From contig JAGXOH010000024.1 in NCBI GenBank assembly GCA_023659985.1, positions 1-10,436 on the forward strand: DNA of 10,436 nt, given 5' to 3'. The stretch's first letter is position 1; each line of letters starts with the position of its first letter. The notes under the pieces were generated by a model that was not told the origin of the DNA, made no database searches, and saw nothing but the letters and a program-made list of their open reading frames with translations. This document shows positions 1 to 5,966 of this stretch, piece by piece. Source of the DNA: Candidatus Falkowbacteria bacterium LH_S3. Its GTDB lineage: Bacteria > Patescibacteriota > Patescibacteriia > Patescibacteriales > JAGXOH01. The position numbers and the translations under genes are program-made.

Positions 1-126
1 ATTTCATTTGGCATTAGGATTTTGGATTTTGGATTTCATTTAATTTTTGGTTTTGCGTTTTAAGTTTTGAGTTTTGAATTTCAACAATTTGGGAGGAAGC
101 AAATTTTCTAAGGCAAATTTTCCAAA
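1..126. repeat. Degenerate heptanucleotide tandem array, left flank of glgA copy A (open at window edge)
   Basis: Read on the plus strand from base 1, the sequence falls into seven-base units with no phase slip: ATTTCAT, TTGGCAT, TAGGATT, TTGGATT, TTGGATT, TCATTTA, ATTTTTG, GTTTTGC, GTTTTAA, GTTTTGA, GTTTTGA, ATTTCAA. The rest up to the glgA stop keeps the phase: GCAAATTTTC occurs at 99-108 and again at 113-122, exactly 14 bases apart. Adjacent units are similar but rarely identical, as expected of a tandem array that has drifted. The array runs off the left edge, so its full length is unknown. It is non-coding and begins at the stop codon of glgA copy A. A low-GC 7-bp inverted repeat (86-92 with 122-128) is too weak to call a terminator. 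Confidence 0.7.
3..24 (+). repeat. Left arm of a 22-nt imperfect inverted repeat flanking glgA copy A
   Basis: These 22 bases, with central core CATTAGGATTTTG, match the reverse complement of 1738-1759 at 21 of 22 positions. The only difference is G at 10 or 11 aligned to the A of the other copy (GGCATT versus GACATT). The pair encloses glgA copy A. A partial third match, GCCAAATGAAAT at 10333-10344, is the exact reverse complement of bases 1-12. Confidence 0.65.
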
Positions 127-1536
127 TTATAGTTCATAATAGAGATCAATATAGTCTTGGGCTGATTTCTGCCAAGAAAAATCTCGATTCATACCGTTTT
201 TTTGCAACCTTTTCCATTGAGAAGGTTTTTGCCTATAAATATTTAAAGCTTGTTGAAGTTTTCTTTGTAAGGCGGTTTCAGAAATTTTATTAAAGCTAAA
301 ACCAACCTTTTTATCAACTGTATCTTTTAAACCACCTGTTGCTCGCACTACCGGTACGGCTCCATAACGCATGGCTATCATTTGCCCTAATCCGCAAGGC
401 TCAAAAAGAGAGGGTAAAAGATAAATATCAACCCCAGCGTAAATTCTTTGAGCCAAAGAAGCGTCAAACTTTAATTGAGCGCTTATCCGCTTAAGATCCT
501 GTTGAGACCATTTTTTTATTTGTTTCTCATACTTTTTCTGACCAGTACCCAATATCACGAATTGGCAATCCAATTTTTTAATATCCTCTCCTAACAATTC
601 CAGACCTTTTTGTTTTATTAATCTGGAAATAAACCCAACCAAAGGCACATCTTTATCTCGAGTTAAGCCCAATTCTTTTTGAAGAGCTAACTTGTTTTCT
701 TTCTTTTTAATGATATTGCGAGAAGTATAGTTTGCGACAATATTGTTATCAGTAGCAGGATTAAAATAATCAGTATCTATTCCATTGAGTATACCCTGAA
801 TTTTATTTTTATTCTTTTTTATAACCTTATCTAATCCCATACCAAATTCAGGTGTAGTTATCTCATGAGCATAAGTGGGACTAACAGTATTAACCGCATC
901 AGCGTTAATAATGCCTTGCACTATAAAATTAATATCTCCGTCCCTGGCATCTTGAGACAAAGAACGCAAGGAAGTTTTACTTAAATTTCCAGTAGATAAT
1001 ACTCCAATGTCTGATTTTCCTTGGTAATTAAGATTATGGATGGTATATAAAGATTTAATGTTTTTATAATAAAAATCAGGTGTAACCCTTAACAAATCCG
1101 GAATTAACGCAGTATGAAAATCATGACAATGAATAATATCCGGTTTATAACCTATAAAAGGCAAAATCTCTAAAACCGCATGAGAAAAAAACAAAAACCT
1201 TTCTGACTCATTCCCCCAATATATCTTGCTTTTACCAAAATGCTTTTGATTTTCCAATAGATAAACATCTACACCCGAAAATTTAATAGAGGTTTGCCAA
1301 ATCGTTACTTTCTCTTTTTTTTCTCCGACTTTTATTTTTAATCCTCCTTTTACCTTCTTTAATCTGTTGCTTTCTTTCTTAATAAATCCATACTTAGGCA
1401 TAATAATACTTACTTCATACCCCTTGCTTTTTAGAGCGGAAGACAAAGACTGAACCACATCAGCCAAACCGCCTACTTTAGCCAAAGGATTGACTTCTGC
1501 AGAAACCATTAATATCTTTGGTTTTATTTCTGCCAT
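127..1536 (-). CDS. glgA: Glycogen/starch synthase (GT5 family), copy A
   Basis: This is a GT-B glucosyltransferase that transfers glucose from a nucleotide sugar (ADP- or UDP-glucose) to the non-reducing end of an alpha-1,4-glucan in the cytosol. From the chosen start it is 469 residues, close to E. coli GlgA (477). Visible motifs are K-V-G-G-L at 20-24, HCHDFHTALIP at 136-146, GILNGID at 248-254, SRLIKQKG with R305 and K310, and LPSLFEPCG with E379 in the donor site, followed by R-x-TGGLKDTV around 398-407. All expected catalytic positions are present. The frame is open 15 codons further up (ATG at 1581), but that extension (MCCVRFWTQ...) is not family-like, and homology begins at KILMVSAE, so the start at 1536 is preferred. 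It has no Shine-Dalgarno sequence. It is last in the cluster and 266 bp from the preceding gene. It is clearly diverged from copy B, so it is a paralogue rather than a recent duplicate. The donor sugar cannot be read from sequence. Confidence 0.93.
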   Translation of the reverse strand: MAEIKPKILMVSAEVNPLAKVGGLADVVQSLSSALKSKGYEVSIIMPKYGFIKKESNRLKKVKGGLKIKVGEKKEKVTIWQTSIKFSGVDVYLLENQKHFGKSKIYWGNESERFLFFSHAVLEILPFIGYKPDIIHCHDFHTALIPDLLRVTPDFYYKNIKSLYTIHNLNYQGKSDIGVLSTGNLSKTSLRSLSQDARDGDINFIVQGIINADAVNTVSPTYAHEITTPEFGMGLDKVIKKNKNKIQGILNGIDTDYFNPATDNNIVANYTSRNIIKKKENKLALQKELGLTRDKDVPLVGFISRLIKQKGLELLGEDIKKLDCQFVILGTGQKKYEKQIKKWSQQDLKRISAQLKFDASLAQRIYAGVDIYLLPSLFEPCGLGQMIAMRYGAVPVVRATGGLKDTVDKKVGFSFNKISETALQRKLQQALNIYRQKPSQWKRLQKNGMNRDFSWQKSAQDYIDLYYEL

Positions 1537-1581
1537 AAAAAATATTAAATTAATTTGAGTCCAGAATCTAACGCAACACAT

Positions 1582-1598
1582 TTAGCGTAAAACGCTAA
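1582..1598 (-). other. Perfect 6-bp hairpin upstream of glgA copy A
   Basis: TTAGCG-TAAAA-CGCTAA is a perfect 6-bp inverted repeat with a 5-base loop. On the minus strand it ends immediately before the upstream in-frame ATG at 1581 and 45 bases before the preferred start at 1536. If transcription begins upstream it would form a leader hairpin; it has no T-tract that would make it a convincing terminator. It could also be a protein-binding dyad, or a boundary of the heptad array that begins about 60 bases away. Confidence 0.4.
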
Positions 1599-1660
1599 TA
1601 GATGTTAAGTTAGATCTCTATAAAACATTGTCATAGCAATATAATAATTTCATACAATAA

Positions 1661-1814
1661 AAAGCTTAAAACTTAAAGCTAAAAGCTAAAAACTACAACT
1701 TAAATCTTAAAACTTCTACTTAATAAAATCCGAATGACAAAATCCTAATGTCAAATGAAGGTCAAATGACTAAATGTTAAATTAAATGTCAAATGTCAAA
1801 TGTCAAAACTTAAA
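1661..1814. repeat. Degenerate heptanucleotide tandem array, 22 units
   Basis: This array fills most of the 266-bp gap before glgA copy A. From 1661 it can be cut into 22 seven-base units with no phase slip: AAAGCTT, AAAACTT, AAAGCTA, AAAGCTA, AAAACTA, CAACTTA, AATCTTA, AAACTTC, TACTTAA, TAAAATC, CGAATGA, CAAAATC, CTAATGT, CAAATGA, and so on to three perfect TGTCAAA copies (1787-1807) and ACTTAAA. The 14-mer at 1668-1681 recurs exactly at 1805-1818. The last units overlap the stop codon and final codons of the ATP-grasp gene ending at 1803. Compared with the left array, the motif family is the same but inverted. I see no gene, clear promoter or RNA gene in the remainder of the gap. Confidence 0.75.
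1738..1759 (-). repeat. Right arm of the 22-nt imperfect inverted repeat
   Basis: The reverse complement of this segment matches bases 3-24 with a single mismatch. It lies inside the 22-unit heptad array and therefore reads in the opposite orientation to the left arm, across roughly 1.7 kb containing glgA copy A. Confidence 0.65.
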
Positions 1815-2672
1815 GCTACGCCGCCGGGAAGCGTAGGTAATTTCATCCAAATATCCTACCAAATAATCAGCCAAATTTACTCCTTGACTCTCTAGCACCT
1901 TGATTCCGAAAATAGGATTTAATTCCAAAATAAATAAACGCCCATGCTTGTCTTTGGCCAAATCCCAACCACACCAATCCAAATTTAATTTTTTATTCCA
2001 TTCTCGCACTTTTTCTTTGATTTTAGGATCTACATCAAAACTTATTTCCGCCCCTCGCCATACATGCTTAAGTAAATGTTTTGAAATTTTTTTATAAGCC
2101 ATAATAACTTGGCTACCAACCGTTATAATCCGGAATTCTTCATTGATTTCAAGTAATTCTTGAGTGTAAATATAATGTTTTTCACTGATCCTGTCCTTGT
2201 TTATGGGTATTTTTTTCTTGCGCAAATATTCATGTGCCTCTTTTTTATTGGAAATTTTACTGATGCCATACCCTCCATAACCCCAAATATCCTTAACTAA
2301 TATAGGATAAGAAGCCAGGGAGAAAAACTCCTCTGCCTGTTGTTTTGAGATTAAAATCTCAGTAACCGGGGCTGGAAGCCGAAAATAATCAAAAATATAC
2401 TTTTGATGTTGTTTATTCTGAAAAAGATAAGCCGTAACCGAACCCGGAAAACATTTTCGTTTTAGGAAATTTTCTATAAAAAAAGACCGATCCCATAATT
2501 TAAACCACTGAACATGCAGAGCGTGAGGATGCCATATATAAGCGTCACAAATGTTTTTGGAAAATTGTTTGTGCCAATCAACCGCATGCCAATTCAGAGG
2601 CACCGGTTTATAACCTTTTTCCAATAAAGCTTCCCTAATGTCTGTTTGTACTTCCCAATAACCTATCTTCAT
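1803..2672 (-). CDS. RimK-like ATP-grasp ligase, substrate unknown (second of a pair)
   Basis: This 289-residue protein has the ATP-grasp layout. A pre-ATP-grasp N-terminal region (1-85) is followed by an N-K motif region (86-105) and YPILVKD with the nucleotide-binding lysine K127. A glycine loop GYGGYG lies at 131-136, EFRIITVG at 179-186, CGWDLAKD with D237, and FILELNP (E250, N252), the metal-binding E-x-N pair. The family couples ATP hydrolysis, through an acyl-phosphate, to carboxylate-amine or carboxylate-thiol bond formation. It begins 21 bp after the stop of the other ATP-grasp gene, so the two are very likely co-transcribed and probably act together. It differs from its neighbour in length and at most positions, so it is not a recent duplicate. 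The last codons (...RRRSFKF, TGA stop) lie in a GC-rich hairpin followed by heptad repeat, so the native C-terminus may have been replaced. It could ligate an amino acid to a glycan, peptide or small molecule; the substrate is not readable. Confidence 0.8.
   Translation of the reverse strand: MKIGYWEVQTDIREALLEKGYKPVPLNWHAVDWHKQFSKNICDAYIWHPHALHVQWFKLWDRSFFIENFLKRKCFPGSVTAYLFQNKQHQKYIFDYFRLPAPVTEILISKQQAEEFFSLASYPILVKDIWGYGGYGISKISNKKEAHEYLRKKKIPINKDRISEKHYIYTQELLEINEEFRIITVGSQVIMAYKKISKHLLKHVWRGAEISFDVDPKIKEKVREWNKKLNLDWCGWDLAKDKHGRLFILELNPIFGIKVLESQGVNLADYLVGYLDEITYASRRRSFKF
1816..1836 (-). other. GC-rich hairpin at the 3' end of the ATP-grasp gene
   Basis: CTACGC (1816-1821) and GCGTAG (1831-1836) form a 6-bp stem with a 9-base loop containing CGCCGGG, a sharp GC peak in an AT-rich window. 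On the minus strand it is followed by CTTTAAGTTTTGACATTT and lies inside the last codons of the ATP-grasp gene. The T-rich run after the stem is terminator-like but interrupted. It also abuts the heptad array, as the TTAGCG hairpin does near the other side. Confidence 0.4.
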
Positions 2673-2693
2673 AATATTTTAAAAAACCCGAGA

Positions 2694-3590
2694 TTATAAA
2701 ATATTTTTTAAGATCTCCCCTGCTATATTTTTCCCTGTAATTCCTTCTATTAACATTCCGGGGTTAGAATTAACTTCTATTACTAAAGGCTTTTTTTTGT
2801 CCACAACCATATCCACTCCTGCATAATCCAATCCAAGTACTTTGGCAGACTTGATAGCCATTTTTTTCATGTTGTCAGTAGGGTGGAATATTTTACCTTT
2901 TCCTCCGCCCCAAAGATTGGCGCGAAAATCAAAGCCGTTGGATTCTCTCTCCATAGCTCCCACTATCTTGCCTCCAGCTACAATAATCCGCAAATCCTTA
3001 CCACCTGCATCTCGAATATATTTTTCAAACAAAACCTTAGAAGGAGCTATTGAAGCAGAAGCCAACAACTCAAACACTGAAATAAGAGACATTCTAGAAT
3101 TAATATAAGCCACTCCCTTGCCAAGCGACCCCTCTCTTAACTTACATATATATTCATTGCTATTAAAAAAATCTAACAATGGAGTCAAAAAAAATTGAGA
3201 ACAATTAATCGCTGCCGGAACTGTGGGAATATCGGCTTGATGAAAATAAAGCTTAGATCTGATCTTATCCTTAGAAATAGCAATAGCTTCAGGATTATTT
3301 TTTATAGGGACTCCTGTTTTTTGCAGGAACTCAAGTAATATAGAAGCTTCTAAATTACCTCCAGCCACAGGCAAAAATAAAGAGTATTTTTGGGGGTTAA
3401 ATGGTTCCTCCTTATAATAAAATTCCATTTTTTTACCAAAAGAAATAAAAAAACGATCAAAAAACAAAATCTCTGATTCATACCCCAATTTTTCCAATTC
3501 TTCAGGGAAACGAACATATTTTTCATCTTCCAACTCTTTCCAGGAAGGTTGCATAGCAATAATGCCGACCTTCTTTTTCTTGATAGCCAT
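2694..3590 (-). CDS. RimK/LysX-type ATP-grasp ligase, substrate unknown (first of a pair)
   Basis: This 298-residue protein resembles the RimK, LysX and MptN/CofF alpha-glutamate-ligase branch of the ATP-grasp fold. It shows a pre-ATP-grasp domain (about 1-105), K150 with the loop GSLGKGV at 154-160, KDLRIIVAGGKIVGAMER at 198-215, and FRANLWGGGKG at 222-232. GLDYAGVD has D260 and IEVNSNPG has E272 and N274. These give a complete ATP- and magnesium-binding set, so an active ligase joining a carboxylate to an amine is expected. The start at 3590 gives a family-like beginning (KKKVGIIAMQ) and no Shine-Dalgarno sequence is present. A candidate promoter lies about 40 bases upstream of the start. 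The gene is 103 bp after the glycosyltransferase and 21 bp before the second ATP-grasp gene. True RimK modifies ribosomal protein S6, but the glycan-gene setting favours another substrate. Amino-acid modification of a polymer or small molecule is inference only. Confidence 0.87.
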   Translation of the reverse strand: MAIKKKKVGIIAMQPSWKELEDEKYVRFPEELEKLGYESEILFFDRFFISFGKKMEFYYKEEPFNPQKYSLFLPVAGGNLEASILLEFLQKTGVPIKNNPEAIAISKDKIRSKLYFHQADIPTVPAAINCSQFFLTPLLDFFNSNEYICKLREGSLGKGVAYINSRMSLISVFELLASASIAPSKVLFEKYIRDAGGKDLRIIVAGGKIVGAMERESNGFDFRANLWGGGKGKIFHPTDNMKKMAIKSAKVLGLDYAGVDMVVDKKKPLVIEVNSNPGMLIEGITGKNIAGEILKNIL

Positions 3591-3637
3591 AAAATTTTAA
3601 ACCATTAAATGTTAAAATTATTAAAATAAGAAATTGG

Positions 3638-3667
3638 ATTATATCTTTCCCAATTTCCCTTTTCCAA
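3638..3667 (-). promoter_or_regulatory. Candidate sigma70-type promoter before the ATP-grasp pair
   Basis: On the minus strand a perfect TATAAT (3643-3638) lies 18 bases downstream of TTGGAA (3667-3662), which matches TTGACA at 4 of 6 positions. The predicted start near 3631 gives a leader of about 40 bases before the ATG at 3590, in the longest gap of this part of the cluster (103 bp). A 7-bp inverted repeat (AAATTGG 3631-3637, CCAATTT 3650-3656) overlaps the -10 and spacer and could be an operator or weak hairpin. TATAAT is easily met by chance at this base composition, so this is tentative. Confidence 0.35.
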
Positions 3668-3693
3668 AATTATTGGATTCCAATATCCCGTCT

Positions 3694-4968
3694 TTATCTA
3701 CCAAAAACTATTTTTTTATTGACGCGTATACTTTCCTGCAACAACTTATTGCCACTATCATACTTATCCTTTAATTTACTAGGGCTATCTAAATATTCCT
3801 CCACAGGTTTCAATGTCTTACTCCAGGTCAATTCTTTTTTATAATCCCTAATATTTCTAATTATTCTGTTCCTTAAATCTTTATTCCTCTTTAGCTCGCG
3901 AATCTTTCTAACCCAATCCTGTCCATTACCGGTTTTGACCACCAACCCTAAGCCCTTAGCCTCTATAATTGGAGCAAAAGCCTCGCAATCATTTAAAATA
4001 ACCGGCAATTCCGCCCATAGATAATCATAAATTCTGGTCTTTAAAAACAAATTGGCTTCAGGAATATCTGGAGAACTAACCACTCCTACATCACACTCAG
4101 TCAAATAATTTCCTCTTTGCCTGAAAGGTATCCATTGCTCAGGAAAGAAAACATTCTTATTGATCAAGGCCTGATTTTTTGCCACCAGTAACGTTCTCTT
4201 GGCCTCCAAAGATAATTTTTGATCTTTGTCTGGATGCTTAAAACCTTGAAATATTAATTTTATTTTATCTTTACTTAATTTTTTCATAACCCGAACCAAA
4301 GTCTGTCCGTCATTCCAATTCCACACTCCTCCATTCCACATAAGTAAAAAATCATCTTGATTAATATTTTTACATTTTCCTCTATAAATATCTTTTTTAT
4401 GCTTAGGAAAATTTTTCTCCATACCAAAAGGAGCTTCCTCAATTATATTACTGAGCTTTTTATGTTGAAGATAATTATCCAAATTTAGCCTTCCTAAGCT
4501 GATTAAGGATCCCCACAATAAAGTCTTAACCTGTTTATCACGACAAAATATCTTATCAGAGATCATAAGAGAAAGATTGAAAGAAGACGCAATATATTGG
4601 TGAAGCTGTTTTTGTTTATGTTGACTGCCAAAATCTTTAAATTCCAAAGAGCCAATAGGAGCTACGCTCCACAAATAAGTTAATATAGTTTTCTTCTTTT
4701 GATAAGCAAACCACAAAGGTTGAGGTGGAGGATAAGCTCCAAATACAACCAAGCTTGAGGAATAAATCAATTTCTTATTATTATTTTCTTCATATAAATA
4801 AAAATTTATACTGGAATCAATTATGTCGGTTTCATTAGGTACAACCATAGATACCTTATATCCTTTCTTGATTAAAAGATCAGCTAACTTTTTATAGATT
4901 ACTGCAGTTCCCACTAAATTTTTATCTATATTGACCAATCCGGTAAATATGACTGCTTTAGAAGACAT
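3694..4968 (-). CDS. GT4-like glycosyltransferase (GT-B fold)
   Basis: This is a cytoplasmic glycosyltransferase expected to move a sugar from a nucleotide-sugar donor to an unidentified acceptor. With the chosen start it is 424 residues. The N-terminal acceptor domain begins MSSKAVIFTGLVN and contains a G-T-A segment near 20. The C-terminal donor domain shows WNGGVWNWNDGQTL at 211-224, LIFQGFKHPD around 239-248, and TRIYDYLWAELPVI at 311-324, a layout seen in bacterial GT4 (Pfam Glycos_transf_1) proteins. No membrane segment or signal peptide is evident. The frame is open 14 codons further up (ATG at 5010), but that stretch (MFEINLLLNFNYIN) is low-complexity and precedes the usual beta-strand start, so 4968 was chosen. 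It lies 65 bp after the PHP gene. Its presence beside two GT5 enzymes suggests the product is more than plain glucan. Sugar and linkage cannot be inferred. Confidence 0.85.
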   Translation of the reverse strand: MSSKAVIFTGLVNIDKNLVGTAVIYKKLADLLIKKGYKVSMVVPNETDIIDSSINFYLYEENNNKKLIYSSSLVVFGAYPPPQPLWFAYQKKKTILTYLWSVAPIGSLEFKDFGSQHKQKQLHQYIASSFNLSLMISDKIFCRDKQVKTLLWGSLISLGRLNLDNYLQHKKLSNIIEEAPFGMEKNFPKHKKDIYRGKCKNINQDDFLLMWNGGVWNWNDGQTLVRVMKKLSKDKIKLIFQGFKHPDKDQKLSLEAKRTLLVAKNQALINKNVFFPEQWIPFRQRGNYLTECDVGVVSSPDIPEANLFLKTRIYDYLWAELPVILNDCEAFAPIIEAKGLGLVVKTGNGQDWVRKIRELKRNKDLRNRIIRNIRDYKKELTWSKTLKPVEEYLDSPSKLKDKYDSGNKLLQESIRVNKKIVFGR

Positions 4969-5033
4969 ATTGATATAATTAAAATTTAATAACAAATTAA
5001 TTTCAAACAAACAAAATTATATTTTATTTTTCA

Positions 5034-5888
5034 TTATTCTATAATCTTCTGTATCCCTCTTAATTGTTCACCCTCTATAGCAAAATATTCCCATGAATTT
5101 TGCAAAGGATAATTGTACCCCGCTGATACATGAAAATCCGAGCCTCCGGTTTCGATTAAGTCATATCTTCTGGCTAAATACTGGATATACATTATATCTC
5201 CATAAGAATGATGGGGAGACATTTTTTCAATCCCTTCCACTCCCAAACTCTTTAATCTATCTATAAAATCGTCATTAAGCTGATTCCTGTGTTTGCCTGG
5301 ATGATTAAGAACAATTACTCCTCCTATCTTTTCTTTTAATTTTAATATTCTTTTGATATCAATATAGCTTTCCCTTAATATACCTATATCTTTATTTCTA
5401 AGATAATTATCAACTATATCCTTTATTCTTATTTCCTCAATATCCAATTCTTTTTTAATTTTTTTTCGATTATCCGGATATTCCAAAATATCATCTATCA
5501 CATGATTGATTGGGATATACTTGGTATATTTATCTAATGTTTTTTCCACATCCAAATTAAAATCCAAACGATTCAATATCCGTCTAACATTGTTTCTTCT
5601 CCTAATTTGGCTATCACGCAACATTTTATGCAGACGATGATCATCTTGGTAATTATACCACAAGATATTAAACCTTTTATGATTAAGCTTAACATAAACT
5701 TCCAGTCCGGGGATGGTTTTAATGTTTTTTTCTTTGCAAGCTTTATAAAACTGCTGTTGCCCTCTAACTGTATTATGATCCGTTAAGGAGGCTATAGCCA
5801 CATTGTTTTGAGACAAAAAATCGACTAATTTAATCGGAGTTAAATAGCCATCTGAATAAGTGGAGTGAACTTGAAGATCTATTAACAT
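5034..5888 (-). CDS. PHP-domain metallohydrolase (TrpH/YciV-like phosphoesterase group)
   Basis: This 284-residue protein belongs to the polymerase-and-histidinol-phosphatase fold, most like the small stand-alone YciV/TrpH-type phosphoesterases. Motifs visible are DLQVHSTYSDG at 4-14 (H8, D13), SLTDHNT with D37 and H38, IPGLEV with E63, VLNHPG with H196, and GGSDFH with D251 and H253. Two usual metal-ligand histidines are changed: the first His of the HxH motif is Q6, and the residue aligned with the His of the HILGY-type motif is N74 (RFNILWYNY). An insertion of mostly charged helix (about 85-185) separates the two halves. Most of the metal site is intact, so phosphoester hydrolysis is plausible, but metal number or specificity may be altered. 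It sits between the kinase (78 bp upstream) and the glycosyltransferase (65 bp downstream), so it could remove a phosphate from a sugar intermediate. That role is inference. It lacks any polymerase or histidinol-phosphatase context. Confidence 0.85.
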   Translation of the reverse strand: MLIDLQVHSTYSDGYLTPIKLVDFLSQNNVAIASLTDHNTVRGQQQFYKACKEKNIKTIPGLEVYVKLNHKRFNILWYNYQDDHRLHKMLRDSQIRRRNNVRRILNRLDFNLDVEKTLDKYTKYIPINHVIDDILEYPDNRKKIKKELDIEEIRIKDIVDNYLRNKDIGILRESYIDIKRILKLKEKIGGVIVLNHPGKHRNQLNDDFIDRLKSLGVEGIEKMSPHHSYGDIMYIQYLARRYDLIETGGSDFHVSAGYNYPLQNSWEYFAIEGEQLRGIQKIIE

Positions 5889-5937
5889 ACAATTTGATAA
5901 TTAAAGCATAAAAATATAAACTGTTTGATTCTTAGGT

Positions 5938-5963
5938 TTTGTCCTTTAAGCTTTTTGGACAAA
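5938..5963 (-). other. Hairpin between kinase and PHP genes
   Basis: TTTGTCC (5938-5944) and GGACAAA (5957-5963) form a perfect 7-bp stem with a 12-base loop containing the palindrome AAGCTT. On the minus strand it begins 3 bases after the kinase stop codon. No U-tract follows on either strand, so it is not a standard intrinsic terminator. It may stabilise or attenuate the upstream message, or be a protein-binding dyad. Confidence 0.35.
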
Positions 5964-5966
5964 CAA

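Noticed and set aside
1537..1581. N-terminal extension of glgA copy A (MCCVRFWTQINLIFF) as a signal peptide or true start
   Set aside because: GT5 proteins start at the KILMVSAE-type strand, the extension has no n-region/h-region/cleavage pattern, and an ATG fits at 1536.
1803..1805. UGA read as glycine or tryptophan (alternative code)
   Set aside because: The ATP-grasp frame ends at TGA after a complete domain and runs into repeat sequence; tryptophans in all genes are TGG and no internal TGA is needed.
1661..1814. CRISPR array
   Set aside because: Units are 7 bases with no spacers and no cas genes nearby.
1900..3108. Plus-strand ORFs at 1900-2097 and 2842-3108, and similar ones at 6180-6686 and 9924-10157
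   Set aside because: They lie antisense within strong minus-strand genes and show no recognisable domain; they are coding shadows.
4969..5010. N-terminal extension of the GT4-like protein (MFEINLLLNFNYIN) as a membrane anchor
   Set aside because: It is short and AT-driven, and the family-like start MSSKAVIF has its own ATG at 4968.
5034..5888. Histidinol phosphatase or DNA polymerase PHP domain
   Set aside because: No polymerase domain, no histidine-biosynthesis neighbours, and motif order fits the small stand-alone YciV/TrpH-like group better.
5938..5963. Rho-independent terminator after the kinase gene
   Set aside because: The 7-bp stem is not followed by a U-tract on either strand.
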